A DNA stretch of 8,487 nucleotides from Actinomycetes bacterium (GCA_021850085.1 JAJZRZ010000065.1:1-8487); one strand, 5' to 3'. Shown: positions 1-6,125, counted from the first letter of the stretch. A program made the numbers and translations. The notes: generated by a model from the sequence alone, not told the origin.

Positions 1-299
1 ATCCGGAGGCGATCGTCACCCGAATCACCTCACGTCGCCAGTGCCGGGGTTGCGGCAGGATCTTCAACGTCGCCACCGACGGCGATCTTGCTGCATGTTC
101 AGGGTGCGGCGGCGAGGTGTACCAGCGCGACGATGACACCGAAGCCGTCGTGCGCAAGCGCCTTACAGCCTACGATGAGCAGACGAGCAAGCTCATTCCC
201 TACTACGCCGAACGCGGAGCGCTTCACGCCGTCGACGGCAACCGCTCGCCCGAGGACGTGCACGCATCCATCAACGCCATCCTGCGCACCATCCGGTAG
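1..299 (+). CDS. adk: Adenylate kinase, C-terminal part (5' end outside window)
   Basis: Adenylate kinase catalyses ATP + AMP <-> 2 ADP in the cytoplasm. Only the last 98 residues are present; the first complete codon is at position 3 and the stop is TAG at 297-299. The visible part opens in the LID domain, which carries a four-cysteine zinc site: CRGC at 42-53 and CSGC at 96-107. This is the metal-binding LID common in Gram-positive bacteria, unlike the Cys-less LID of E. coli. After it comes the family-typical segment DDDTEAVVRKRL, then a YDEQT stretch and the C-terminal helix. The P-loop and AMP-binding half lie upstream. The place before map and infA is the usual secY-adk-map-infA order, so secY is expected just upstream. 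Identification is firm from the LID and context. Confidence 0.96.
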   Translation, partial: PEAIVTRITSRRQCRGCGRIFNVATDGDLAACSGCGGEVYQRDDDTEAVVRKRLTAYDEQTSKLIPYYAERGALHAVDGNRSPEDVHASINAILRTIR

Positions 300-306
300 C
301 CGCGTA

Positions 307-1053
307 ATGATCATCACGAAGTCGCCGGCGGAGCTCGAGTTCATGCGGGAGGCTGGACGTGTGACGGCGGCTGCGCTTGTCGCCGTGGCTGCGGCAGTCC
401 GCCCGGGTGTGACCACTGGCGAGTTGGACGAACTTGCTGAGCGGGTTATCCGCGAGGCGGGCGCGGTTCCGGCGTTCAAGGGATACCACGGCTTCCCAGG
501 TACGCTGTGCACATCCATCGACGAACAAGTGGTGCACGGGATCCCGGGCGAGCGTGTGCTTCGTGAGGGCGAGATCCTCTCAGTCGACTGTGGGGCGATC
601 GTGGAGGGTTACTACGGCGACTCGGCGATGACCTTCCCAGTGGGCAAGGTGTCCGGGCAGGCAAGACGCCTGTTGGCCGTCACGCGCGCATCGCTTGAGG
701 CAGGCATCGCGCGATGCGTACCGGGCATGCGTCTGCACGACATATCGGCGGCGATCCAGGCAGTCGCCGAGTCGGCCGGCTTCTCGGTCGTGCGCGAGTA
801 CGTGGGACACGGCATCGGACGCTCCATGCACGAAGACCCGCAGGTCCCGAATTACGGGCAGGCCGGGACTGGACCGACGCTCAAGCCGGGCATGGTGCTC
901 GCCATAGAGCCGATGATCAACGCGGGCGCCGCCGACGTGCGACCGCTCGATGACGGGTGGACAGTGGTCACGGCCGACGGTGCCCTCTCGGCGCATTTCG
1001 AGCATACAGTCGCGGTCACCGAGGCGGGGCCGTTGATTCTCACTCTCGAGTAG
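307..1053 (+). CDS. map: Type I methionine aminopeptidase
   Basis: This cytosolic dinuclear metalloprotease removes the initiator methionine from nascent proteins. The predicted protein has 248 residues, the normal length for a short type Ia enzyme without an N-terminal zinc-finger extension. All five metal ligands are visible: Asp94 (SVDCG), Asp105 (YYGDSAMTF), His168 (VGHGIG), Glu201 (AIEPM) and Glu232 (HFEHT). His78 (VVHGIP) and His175 (SMHED) match the substrate-contacting histidines. The ATG at 307 is chosen because it gives the canonical opening MIITKSPAELEFMREAG. The frame stays open upstream, but that part overlaps adk and does not resemble the family. The start lies only 7 bases after the adk stop and has no clear Shine-Dalgarno sequence, so translation is probably coupled to adk. 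Confidence 0.97.
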   Translation: MIITKSPAELEFMREAGRVTAAALVAVAAAVRPGVTTGELDELAERVIREAGAVPAFKGYHGFPGTLCTSIDEQVVHGIPGERVLREGEILSVDCGAIVEGYYGDSAMTFPVGKVSGQARRLLAVTRASLEAGIARCVPGMRLHDISAAIQAVAESAGFSVVREYVGHGIGRSMHEDPQVPNYGQAGTGPTLKPGMVLAIEPMINAGAADVRPLDDGWTVVTADGALSAHFEHTVAVTEAGPLILTLE

Positions 1054-1104
1054 GCCCGACGGGCGAAGGGCTCGAACCCCAGGTGATGCCCGGGGAATAC
1101 TTTT

Positions 1105-1121
1105 GTGCTGGACGCGAGCAC
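1105..1121. repeat. Short inverted repeat GTGCT-N7-AGCAC upstream of infA
   Basis: GTGCT at 1105-1109 and AGCAC at 1117-1121 are perfect inverted arms separated by 7 bases. They flank and partly overlap the -35 element of the proposed infA promoter, so they could be an operator or a chance match. The arms are only 5 bp, and the order is the reverse of a CIRCE half-site arrangement. I do not recognise a regulator. Confidence 0.25.
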
Positions 1122-1137
1122 CTCTATTGGATACACT
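1109..1137 (+). promoter_or_regulatory. Candidate SigA promoter for infA and the downstream alpha operon
   Basis: A possible -35 TGGACG (1109-1114) is separated by 17 bases from a -10 TACACT (1132-1137); each hexamer matches the consensus at 4 of 6 positions. It would start RNA near 1144, giving a leader of about 36 bases before the infA TTG. The 126-base gap between map and infA is one of the two longest gaps in the ribosomal part of the window, and infA has its own promoter in several bacteria. Moderate support only. Confidence 0.4.
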
Positions 1138-1163
1138 ACCGTTTTGCGACTTCACGGGCTCTT

Positions 1164-1170
1164 GAAGGGA
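1164..1170 (+). promoter_or_regulatory. Ribosome binding site deciding the infA TTG start
   Basis: GAAGGGA lies 9 bases before the TTG at 1180. It supports that codon over the in-frame start at 1105. Confidence 0.7.
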
Positions 1171-1179
1171 ATTGCTTAC

Positions 1180-1401
1180 TTGGCAAAGCGCGACGATGCC
1201 ATCGAGATGGAAGGCACGGTGCTCGAGGCCCTGCCCAACGCGATGTTCCGGGTCGAGCTCGACAACGGGCACAGGATGCTCGCCCATATCTCGGGCAAGA
1301 TGCGGATGCATTACATCCGTATCCTGCCCGGCGACAAGGTGGTCGTCGAACTCTCCCCGTACGATCTCAGCAGGGGTCGCATAACGTATCGCTTCAAATA
1401 G
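1180..1401 (+). CDS. infA: Translation initiation factor IF-1
   Basis: IF-1 is a one-domain OB-fold protein that binds the A site of the 30S subunit during initiation. The 73-residue product has the universal core, including EGTVLEALPNAMFRVEL, the LAHISGKMRM segment, IRILPGD and the C-terminal SPYDLSRGRITYRFK. The start is a TTG at 1180, which gives (M)AKRDDAIEMEG exactly as in the family. It is preceded by GAAGGGA at 1164-1170 with 9 bases of spacing. An in-frame upstream start at 1105 would add 25 residues that are not family-like. A hairpin begins seven bases after the stop. Identification is certain; the TTG start is very likely. Confidence 0.97.
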   Translation: MAKRDDAIEMEGTVLEALPNAMFRVELDNGHRMLAHISGKMRMHYIRILPGDKVVVELSPYDLSRGRITYRFK

Positions 1402-1407
1402 TCTGCG

Positions 1408-1442
1408 CACCGCGGCGGGTGATGGAGACACCCGGCGCCGTG
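1408..1442 (+). other. Long imperfect RNA hairpin in the infA-rpmJ gap
   Basis: Bases 1408-1421 can pair with 1429-1442. Twelve of 14 positions form Watson-Crick pairs, with mismatches at 1415/1435 (G-G) and 1411/1439 (C-C), around a 7-base loop ATGGAGA (1422-1428). The inner six pairs are uninterrupted (CGGGTG/CACCCG). The structure starts seven bases after the infA stop. It is not followed by a T-run (the next bases are TTCGCACG), so it is not a classic intrinsic terminator. It may be an attenuator, an RNA processing or stability element, or a protein-binding site upstream of rpmJ-rpsM. The rest of the 120-base gap holds nothing clear except the rpmJ Shine-Dalgarno sequence. Confidence 0.6.
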
Positions 1443-1521
1443 TTCGCACGCTGTCGAAAGAAGACGCCTGCGGCTGGGCGATGAGATAGATGCTCGAAAC
1501 CAGACTGAGAAGGACCCACAC

Positions 1522-1635
1522 ATGAAAGTCAGACCTTCCGTTAAGAAAATGTGTGAGAAGTGCAAGGTCATTCGCCGCCATGGGCGGGTGCTCGTAATCT
1601 GCGAGAACCCCCGCCACAAGCAGCGGCAGGGCTAG
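1522..1635 (+). CDS. rpmJ: Ribosomal protein L36 (bL36), zinc-ribbon form
   Basis: The 37-residue product, MKVRPSVKKMCEKCKVIRRH and onward to RHKQRQG, is a full-length bL36 of the large subunit. The zinc ligands Cys11, Cys14, Cys27 and His32 are all present, so this is the metal-binding (C+) version rather than the Cys-free paralogue made under zinc limitation. The ATG at 1522 follows GAGAAGGA (1507-1514) at 7 bases. Its position between infA and rpsM is standard. It sits 120 bases after infA, behind a strong hairpin, and 19 bases before rpsM. Confidence 0.97.
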   Translation: MKVRPSVKKMCEKCKVIRRHGRVLVICENPRHKQRQG

Positions 1636-1639
1636 GACC

Positions 1640-1646
1640 AGGAGGG
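1640..1646 (+). promoter_or_regulatory. Ribosome binding site for the rpsM TTG start
   Basis: AGGAGGG lies 8 bases before the TTG at 1655. It sits in the 19-base rpmJ-rpsM gap and fixes the non-ATG start. Confidence 0.8.
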
Positions 1647-1654
1647 AGCGGGCT

Positions 1655-2029
1655 TTGGCACGCATTTCCGGCGTCGACCTCCCGCGCGAGAAGCGCGTCG
1701 AGATCGGCCTGACCTACATCTACGGCATCGGTCTCACAACCGCGCAGCAGATACTGCGTGAGACCGGCATCAACCCCGATACGCGCGTCCGGAACCTCAC
1801 GGAAGAAGAGGTCGTCCGTTTGCGCGAGTTCGTCGACCGGAACCTGAAGGTCGAAGGAGACCTCCGTCGCGAGGTCAGCCAGAACATCAAGCGGCTGATG
1901 GAGATCGGTTGCTACCGTGGCCTCCGCCATCGCAAGGGCCTGCCGGTTCGTGGCCAGCGGACGCACACCAATGCGCGCACCCGCAAGGGGCCGCGTCGCC
2001 AGATCGGCGCGAAGAAGAAGGGCAAGTAG
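1655..2029 (+). CDS. rpsM: Ribosomal protein S13 (uS13)
   Basis: S13 sits in the head of the 30S subunit and contributes to intersubunit bridges and P-site tRNA contacts. The 124-residue product starts (M)ARISGVDLPREKRVEIGLTY, contains the helix-two-turn-helix segment around YGIGLTTAQQIL, and ends with the basic tail RHRKGLPVRGQRT (residues 91-103) followed by a Lys/Arg-rich end. The start is TTG at 1655, preceded by a strong AGGAGGG. The next gene, rpsK, starts 3 bases after the stop, so the two are probably translationally coupled. The length is slightly above E. coli S13 (118), normal for Gram-positives. Confidence 0.98.
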   Translation: MARISGVDLPREKRVEIGLTYIYGIGLTTAQQILRETGINPDTRVRNLTEEEVVRLREFVDRNLKVEGDLRREVSQNIKRLMEIGCYRGLRHRKGLPVRGQRTHTNARTRKGPRRQIGAKKKGK

Positions 2030-2032
2030 CAC

Positions 2033-2434
2033 ATGGCCGCCAAGAAGAAGAACGTCAAGTCCAGGATCCGCCGCAGTGAGCGCAAGAACATCGCTGTGGG
2101 CCAGGCGTATGTCAAGAGCACGTTCAACAACACGATCATCAGCATCACCGATCCGCAGGGCAACGTGATCGCGTGGAAGTCCGCCGGTCAGGTCGGCTTC
2201 AAGGGTTCACGTAAGTCGACGCCGTTCGCAGCGCAGCTTGCCGCGGAGGCATGCGCGAAGCTCGCTCAGGAGCACGGTGTCCGCAAGGTCACGGTGTTCG
2301 TGAAGGGTCCGGGTTCCGGCCGCGAGACAGCGATACGTTCGCTGCAGGCTGCCGGCCTGGAGGTCGCGAGCATCCAGGATCGCACCCCTGTCCCCCATAA
2401 CGGCTGCCGGCAGCGCAAGCGCCGCCGCGTGTAG
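2033..2434 (+). CDS. rpsK: Ribosomal protein S11 (uS11)
   Basis: S11 is a platform protein of the 30S subunit near the mRNA exit and Shine-Dalgarno region. The 133-residue product has the family core YVKSTFNNTIISITDPQGN, WKSAGQVGFKGSRKSTPFAAQ, FVKGPGSGRE and the C-terminal TPVPHNGCRQRKRRRV. The Asn123-Gly124 pair in HNGCR corresponds to the site where E. coli S11 carries isoaspartate. The N-terminus is lysine-rich (MAAKKKNVKSRIRRSERKN). The ATG at 2033 lies 3 bases after the rpsM stop. The only Shine-Dalgarno-like bases (AAGGGC) are inside the rpsM Lys codons, which fits translational coupling. Confidence 0.98.
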   Translation: MAAKKKNVKSRIRRSERKNIAVGQAYVKSTFNNTIISITDPQGNVIAWKSAGQVGFKGSRKSTPFAAQLAAEACAKLAQEHGVRKVTVFVKGPGSGRETAIRSLQAAGLEVASIQDRTPVPHNGCRQRKRRRV

Positions 2435-2453
2435 TTCGGAAGGACCAACCTCT

Positions 2454-3080
2454 ATGGCACGTTACACAGGGGCGGACTGCAGGCAGTGCCGCCGTGAAGG
2501 TGAGAAGCTCTTCTTGAAGGGTGACCGCTGCTACACAGATAAGTGTGGCGTCGAGAAGCGCCCGTATCCCCCGGGGCAGGCGGGCAAGAAGCGCCCGCGC
2601 GACTCGGAGTACCGTCTCCAGCTGCGTGAGAAGCAGAAGGCCAAGCGCATCTACGGCGTGCTGGAGAAGCAGTTCCGCACGTACTACCAGCTTGCGAACC
2701 GCCAGCCCGGCATCACCGGCGAGAACCTGCTCAGGCTGCTCGAGAGCCGCTTGGACAACGCAGTGTACCGCCTCGGCCTCGCCTCGTCCCGCGACGAGGC
2801 CCGCCAGTTGGTGCGGCACGGTCATTTCACGGTCGACGGACGCAGGGTGAACATCCCCTCGTTCAGGCTGCGCCCCGGCGCGGTGATAGCCGTCGGCGAG
2901 AAGGCCAAGGATCTGACGGCCATCAAGGCAGCCCTGATCTCGTCCTCGAAGATAGAGGTCCCGGGTTGGCTCGAGGTCGATGTAGAGAAGCTGCAGGGTA
3001 AAGTACTCTCCCTGCCGACCCGCGAGCAGATCGAAGCGCCCGTCCGCGAGCAGCTCATCGTCGAGCTGTACTCGAAGTAA
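2454..3080 (+). CDS. rpsD: Ribosomal protein S4 (uS4), zinc-finger form
   Basis: S4 is a primary 16S rRNA binder that nucleates 30S assembly; in E. coli it also represses the alpha operon. The product is 208 residues. The N-terminus holds four cysteines, Cys9, Cys12, Cys26 and Cys31 (C-x2-C-x13-C-x4-C), a zinc-binding S4 rather than the Cys-free type found in mycobacteria. The S4 RNA-binding domain runs from about residue 98 (SRLDNAVYRLGLASSRDEAR) to 160. The C-terminus EQLIVELYSK is typical. The ATG at 2454 follows GGAAGGA (2438-2444) at 9 bases. Here rpsD lies inside the alpha operon as in E. coli, not as a separate unit as in B. subtilis, so S4-mediated feedback on this transcript is possible but not shown. 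Confidence 0.98.
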   Translation: MARYTGADCRQCRREGEKLFLKGDRCYTDKCGVEKRPYPPGQAGKKRPRDSEYRLQLREKQKAKRIYGVLEKQFRTYYQLANRQPGITGENLLRLLESRLDNAVYRLGLASSRDEARQLVRHGHFTVDGRRVNIPSFRLRPGAVIAVGEKAKDLTAIKAALISSSKIEVPGWLEVDVEKLQGKVLSLPTREQIEAPVREQLIVELYSK

Positions 3081-3096
3081 TCACGCCTTGGTAGCC

Positions 3097-3103
3097 AAGG
3101 AGG
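3097..3103 (+). promoter_or_regulatory. Ribosome binding site deciding the rpoA start
   Basis: AAGGAGG lies 8 bases before the ATG at 3112. It rules out the in-frame TTG at 3088 and favours 3112 over the second ATG at 3124. Confidence 0.8.
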
Positions 3104-3111
3104 CTCAGAGA

Positions 3112-4050
3112 ATGACCGAGTTCATGAGGCCGAAGGTGACTGTCGACGAGATCGACTCTCACACGGCGCGCTACATCGTCGAACCGCTCGAGCGTGGGTA
3201 CGGCTATACGCTGGGCAACTCGATGCGCCGCGTGTTGCTCTCATCGCTGCAGGGCGCGGCGGCGACGTCGATCCGCATCGAAGGCGTGCAGCACGAGTTC
3301 TCGACCATCACAGGTGTGCGCGAGGATGTGACCGACATCGTCTTGAACGTGAAGGGTCTCGTGTTCGGGGACACCGGGATCGGGGAGGGCGATGCGGTAG
3401 CAACACTTGCCGCTTCGGGCCCCGGCGTGGTGACGGGTGCCGACCTGAAGGTCCCGGCCGAGTTCGCACTGGTGAACCCCGCGCACGTCATCGCAACGCT
3501 CGAGAAGGGCGCGAAGCTCGAGATGAGCATCCGCATCGGCGTCGACCGCGGTTATGTCTCGGCCGACCGCAACAAGCGCGCCGATGACCCGATCGGCGTG
3601 ATCACCGTCGACTCGCTGTTCAGCCCGGTGACCCGCTGCACCTACGTGGTGGAGAACACGCGCGTGGGTCAGCGCACCGACTACGACAAGCTCATCCTCG
3701 AGGTCGAGACCAACGCCTCGATCACGCCTGCAGATGCGGTCGCACGCGCATCGCGCATCGTCAACGAGCATATGGCTCTGTTCATGGAGCAGGCCGAGGG
3801 AGAGCTTCCCGAAGGCGGCATCTTCGAAGCCGTCGCCGACGAGAAGGACCGTGTCTTGGACACGCCGATCGAGGAGCTGGACCTCACGGTCCGGTCGTAC
3901 AACTGCCTCAAGCGCCAAGGCGTGAACACCATCGGCCAGCTGACCGAGTGCAGCGAGGCCGACCTGCTGAACATCCGGAACTTCGGTGCCAAGTCGATCG
4001 AAGAAGTCAAAGACAAGCTCCAGGCCATGGGTCTGGGTCTCGCAGGCTAG
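3112..4050 (+). CDS. rpoA: DNA-directed RNA polymerase alpha subunit
   Basis: The alpha dimer scaffolds beta and beta' and contacts UP-element DNA and activators. The product is 312 residues, full length. The N-terminal assembly domain (about 1-230) shows LERGYGYTLGNSMRRVLLSS, in which Arg40 corresponds to the conserved assembly arginine (E. coli R45). An acidic linker (about 228-250) leads to the C-terminal domain (about 251-310). There, LTVRSYNCLKRQG contains Arg261, the equivalent of DNA-contacting E. coli R265, and NFGAKSIEEVKDKL contains the second helix-hairpin-helix contact. The start is ATG at 3112, fixed by AAGGAGG; the frame opens earlier at 3088 but those codons are unconserved. 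It lies between rpsD and rplQ, the usual alpha-operon order. Nothing is missing. Confidence 0.98.
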   Translation: MTEFMRPKVTVDEIDSHTARYIVEPLERGYGYTLGNSMRRVLLSSLQGAAATSIRIEGVQHEFSTITGVREDVTDIVLNVKGLVFGDTGIGEGDAVATLAASGPGVVTGADLKVPAEFALVNPAHVIATLEKGAKLEMSIRIGVDRGYVSADRNKRADDPIGVITVDSLFSPVTRCTYVVENTRVGQRTDYDKLILEVETNASITPADAVARASRIVNEHMALFMEQAEGELPEGGIFEAVADEKDRVLDTPIEELDLTVRSYNCLKRQGVNTIGQLTECSEADLLNIRNFGAKSIEEVKDKLQAMGLGLAG

Positions 4051-4063
4051 GAGAACGCACGAG

Positions 4064-4417
4064 ATGAGACACGCGAAGAAGGGGCGCAAGCTCGGCACTG
4101 ACGCAAGCCACACCAAGGCCATGCTTCGCAGCGTTGCGGCCGCCCTGCTCGCCAACGAGCGGATCAAGACGACCGAGACGCGCGCAAAGGAGGTGCGGAC
4201 CCTCGTGGACCGCATCATCGGCTGGGGCAAGCGCGGCGACGTCCACGCCCGTCGCCTCGCGCTCGCCGAGATCGGCGACCAGGCGCTGGTGAAGAAGGTG
4301 TTCGACGACATCGCACCGCGGTTCGCGGAACGCGAAGGCGGCTACACTCGCATCCTCAAGCTCGGCCCGCGCAAGGGCGATGCGGCTCCGATGGTCATCA
4401 TGGAGCTCGTGGACTAG
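4064..4417 (+). CDS. rplQ: Ribosomal protein L17 (bL17)
   Basis: L17 lies near the polypeptide exit tunnel of the 50S subunit. The 117-residue product has the diagnostic opening MRHAKKGRKLGTDASHTKAM, the segment LANERIKTTETRAKEVR, and the C-terminal YTRILKLGPRKGDAAPM; this is the short, unextended form. The ATG at 4064 follows AGGAG (4049-4053), which overlaps the rpoA stop codon, with 10 bases of spacing. This points to tight coupling with rpoA. It is the last gene of the alpha operon, and a terminator-like hairpin lies 30 bases after its stop. Confidence 0.98.
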   Translation: MRHAKKGRKLGTDASHTKAMLRSVAAALLANERIKTTETRAKEVRTLVDRIIGWGKRGDVHARRLALAEIGDQALVKKVFDDIAPRFAEREGGYTRILKLGPRKGDAAPMVIMELVD

Positions 4418-4446
4418 TATCGGCCCGCGAGGGTGCAACGATGTGA

Positions 4447-4469
4447 GGGCCTCGCCGGATGCGGGGCCC
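4447..4469 (+). terminator. GC-rich terminator-like hairpin after rplQ
   Basis: GGGCCTCGC (4447-4455) pairs with GCGGGGCCC (4461-4469) around the loop CGGAT. That is nine pairs including one T-G wobble, extendable by A4446-T4470. The downstream tract is T-poor (TTCGTCGT), so termination may be incomplete. The hairpin ends only 10 bases before the ecfA1 Shine-Dalgarno sequence, and no separate promoter is visible for ecfA1. It therefore probably sets how much alpha-operon transcript reaches the ECF genes. Confidence 0.6.
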
Positions 4470-4479
4470 TTCGTCGTCC

Positions 4480-4485
4480 GAGGAG
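4480..4485 (+). promoter_or_regulatory. Ribosome binding site for the ecfA1 TTG start
   Basis: GAGGAG lies 6 bases before the TTG at 4492. It excludes the in-frame ATG at 4459, which lies inside the terminator-like hairpin. Confidence 0.7.
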
Positions 4486-4491
4486 TGCGGA

Positions 4492-5307
4492 TTGATCGAG
4501 CTTCACGAAGTGAGCGTCACGTACCCGGGAGCGGAGCGTCCGGCGCTCGACCACGTCACGCTCTCGATCGTCCCGGGCCGTACCCTCGCGCTGTTGGGCC
4601 CGAACGGTTCGGGCAAATCCACGCTTGCCCGCCTGTGCAATGCGCTCCTGCTGCCCACATCCGGCAGGGTGGTCGTCGATGGCATGTCCACCGTCGACGA
4701 AGCCACCCTGTGGCAGATACGTGCGCGCGTCGGTTTCGTGCAGCAGAATCCTGAGAACCAGATCGTCGGGACCGTGGTGGAGGAGGACGTGGCATTCGGG
4801 CCGGAGAATCTCGGCGTGCCCGCTCACGAGTTGCGCAGCCGAGTGGACGACGCGCTCGGCGCTGTCGGGCTGACCGGCCTCGAGCGCCGCGAGCCGCACC
4901 TGCTTTCGGAAGGGCAGAAGCAGCGGCTCGCCATAGCCGGTGCGCTGGCACTTCGCCCCGCGTACCTGGTCTTGGACGAGCCGACGGCGATGCTCGATGG
5001 GGAGGGCCGCTCAGATGTGCTGGCCGCCCTGCGCCGTCTGCGAGCGCATGGCGTGGGCATCGTGCACATCACCCATCACCTCGAAGACGTGATCGACGCC
5101 GACGCCGTCGCCGTGCTGGATGAAGGGACCGTCGCGTTCTCGGGGACGCCCGCCGAGCTGCTTGCTGACCCGCAGGCCGCAGAAACGCTCGGTGTGGAGG
5201 TGCCCGCGATCGTGGTTCTCGCCGAAGCGCTGCGTGAGCATGGCGTGCCGGTCCCCCGGGATGCGTTCACGGCGGAGAGCGTCGCGGAGGCCGTATGGCG
5301 CTCGTAG
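4492..5307 (+). CDS. ecfA1: ECF transporter ATP-binding protein EcfA1
   Basis: This is one of the paired ABC ATPases that energise energy-coupling-factor importers of vitamins and transition metals. The product is 271 residues from the TTG at 4492, which gives (M)IELHEVSVTYPG. Motifs are Walker A GPNGSGKST (36-44), Q-loop VQQNPENQ (83-90), signature LSEGQKQR (138-145), Walker B YLVLDEP (158-164), D-loop ending MLD (167-169) and the H-switch THH (194-196). The VQQNPENQIVGTVVEEDVAFG stretch is typical of EcfA/CbiO proteins. The third signature position is Glu instead of the usual Gly. The gene overlaps ecfA2 by 13 bases. The numbering A1/A2 follows gene order and is less certain than the family assignment. 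Confidence 0.93.
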   Translation: MIELHEVSVTYPGAERPALDHVTLSIVPGRTLALLGPNGSGKSTLARLCNALLLPTSGRVVVDGMSTVDEATLWQIRARVGFVQQNPENQIVGTVVEEDVAFGPENLGVPAHELRSRVDDALGAVGLTGLERREPHLLSEGQKQRLAIAGALALRPAYLVLDEPTAMLDGEGRSDVLAALRRLRAHGVGIVHITHHLEDVIDADAVAVLDEGTVAFSGTPAELLADPQAAETLGVEVPAIVVLAEALREHGVPVPRDAFTAESVAEAVWRS

Positions 5308-6125
5308 CCGCCAACCTGTGCTACACCTATGCCGCCGGGACGGCGTACGAGGTGCCGGCGCTGCTCGGCTTGGATGTTCATCTCGAGTGCGGCGACCTGC
5401 TCGTGATCGCGGGTACGACCGGATCGGGCAAGTCGACGCTGCTGCGCCTGCTGGCCGGACTGCTGCGGCCGTCCTCCGGCACCGTCGGGCTGGACGGTTC
5501 GCCGGCATCGGACCGGCGATCTCGCGGACGAGCGGCCATGGTCTTTCAGAACCCGGAATCGCAGTTCTTCGCCGAGTCTCTCTTGGCCGACGTCTCCTTC
5601 GGCCCCCGAAATCTCGGTGCGCAGGAGCCCGCCAGGCTCGCCGCCGACGCGCTTGCGGCTGTCGGGCTGGACCCTGACACGTTCGGCGACCGTTCGCCGT
5701 TCACTCTGTCGGGCGGAGAGGCGCGCCGCGCCGCGATCGCTGGTGCGCTCGCGATGCGTGCACCGTACCTTCTGCTCGACGAGCCGACCGCCGGACTCGA
5801 CCGGCGCGGGCGGCGCGACGTTGTGCTGGCCATCGGTCGAGAGCGACACAGAGCCGGCGTCGCGGTCGTCACGCATGACCCGGAGGAGTTCCTCCCCTCG
5901 GCCACACGGGTCCTTGCGCTGCACGCGGGGGAGACGGCCTTCGCGGGTAGCGTGGACGAGCTGCTCGCGAATCCCAGCCCGTATCTCGAGGCGGGTCTGC
6001 GCCTCCCCGAAGTCGTCATGGCCCAGCTTTTCGCGCGGGGCCGGGGTCTGCCGGTGGGTGCCATGGAGTTCGAGCCGGAAGCGGCCGCGGCGCGGTTATC
6101 GCACGCACGGGGAACCCGGTCATGA
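5295..6125 (+). CDS. ecfA2: ECF transporter ATP-binding protein EcfA2
   Basis: This is the second ATPase of the ECF module, expected to form a heterodimer with EcfA1 on the cytoplasmic face of EcfT. The product is 276 residues. Motifs are Walker A GTTGSGKST (40-48), Q-loop VFQNPESQ (83-90), a canonical signature LSGGEARR (138-145), Walker B YLLLDEPTAGLD (158-169) and the H-switch His194 (VVTHD). The C-terminal extension after about residue 215 is typical of EcfA proteins. The ATG at 5295 lies inside the end of ecfA1 (13-base overlap), with GGAGG at 5286-5290. The stop overlaps the ecfT start as ATGA. These overlaps suggest stoichiometric, coupled translation. Confidence 0.93.
   Translation: MALVAANLCYTYAAGTAYEVPALLGLDVHLECGDLLVIAGTTGSGKSTLLRLLAGLLRPSSGTVGLDGSPASDRRSRGRAAMVFQNPESQFFAESLLADVSFGPRNLGAQEPARLAADALAAVGLDPDTFGDRSPFTLSGGEARRAAIAGALAMRAPYLLLDEPTAGLDRRGRRDVVLAIGRERHRAGVAVVTHDPEEFLPSATRVLALHAGETAFAGSVDELLANPSPYLEAGLRLPEVVMAQLFARGRGLPVGAMEFEPEAAAARLSHARGTRS

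Noticed and set aside
88..306. Open frame upstream of map in the map frame, suggesting an adk-map fusion or a longer Map
   Set aside because: It overlaps adk in another frame, its translation is not Map-like, and the family N-terminus begins exactly at 307.
1054..1064. Small hairpin GCCC-GAC-GGGC after map as a terminator
   Set aside because: It has only four pairs and no T-tract, too weak to call.
1054..1085. tRNA T-arm-like string (GGGGTTCGAGCCC on the minus strand) after map
   Set aside because: No matching acceptor, D or anticodon arms could be found in the flanking minus-strand sequence.
1464..1492. Promoter upstream of rpmJ (TAGATG as a -10)
   Set aside because: No acceptable -35 hexamer lies 16-18 bases upstream.
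580..1665. Long minus-strand open frame (361 codons) across map, infA and rpmJ
   Set aside because: It is antisense to well-conserved genes, shows no recognisable domain and has no ribosome site; it follows from codon bias.
3241..4311. Long minus-strand open frame (356 codons) across rpoA and rplQ
   Set aside because: It is a mirror of codon use in rpoA and rplQ and shows no recognisable protein features.
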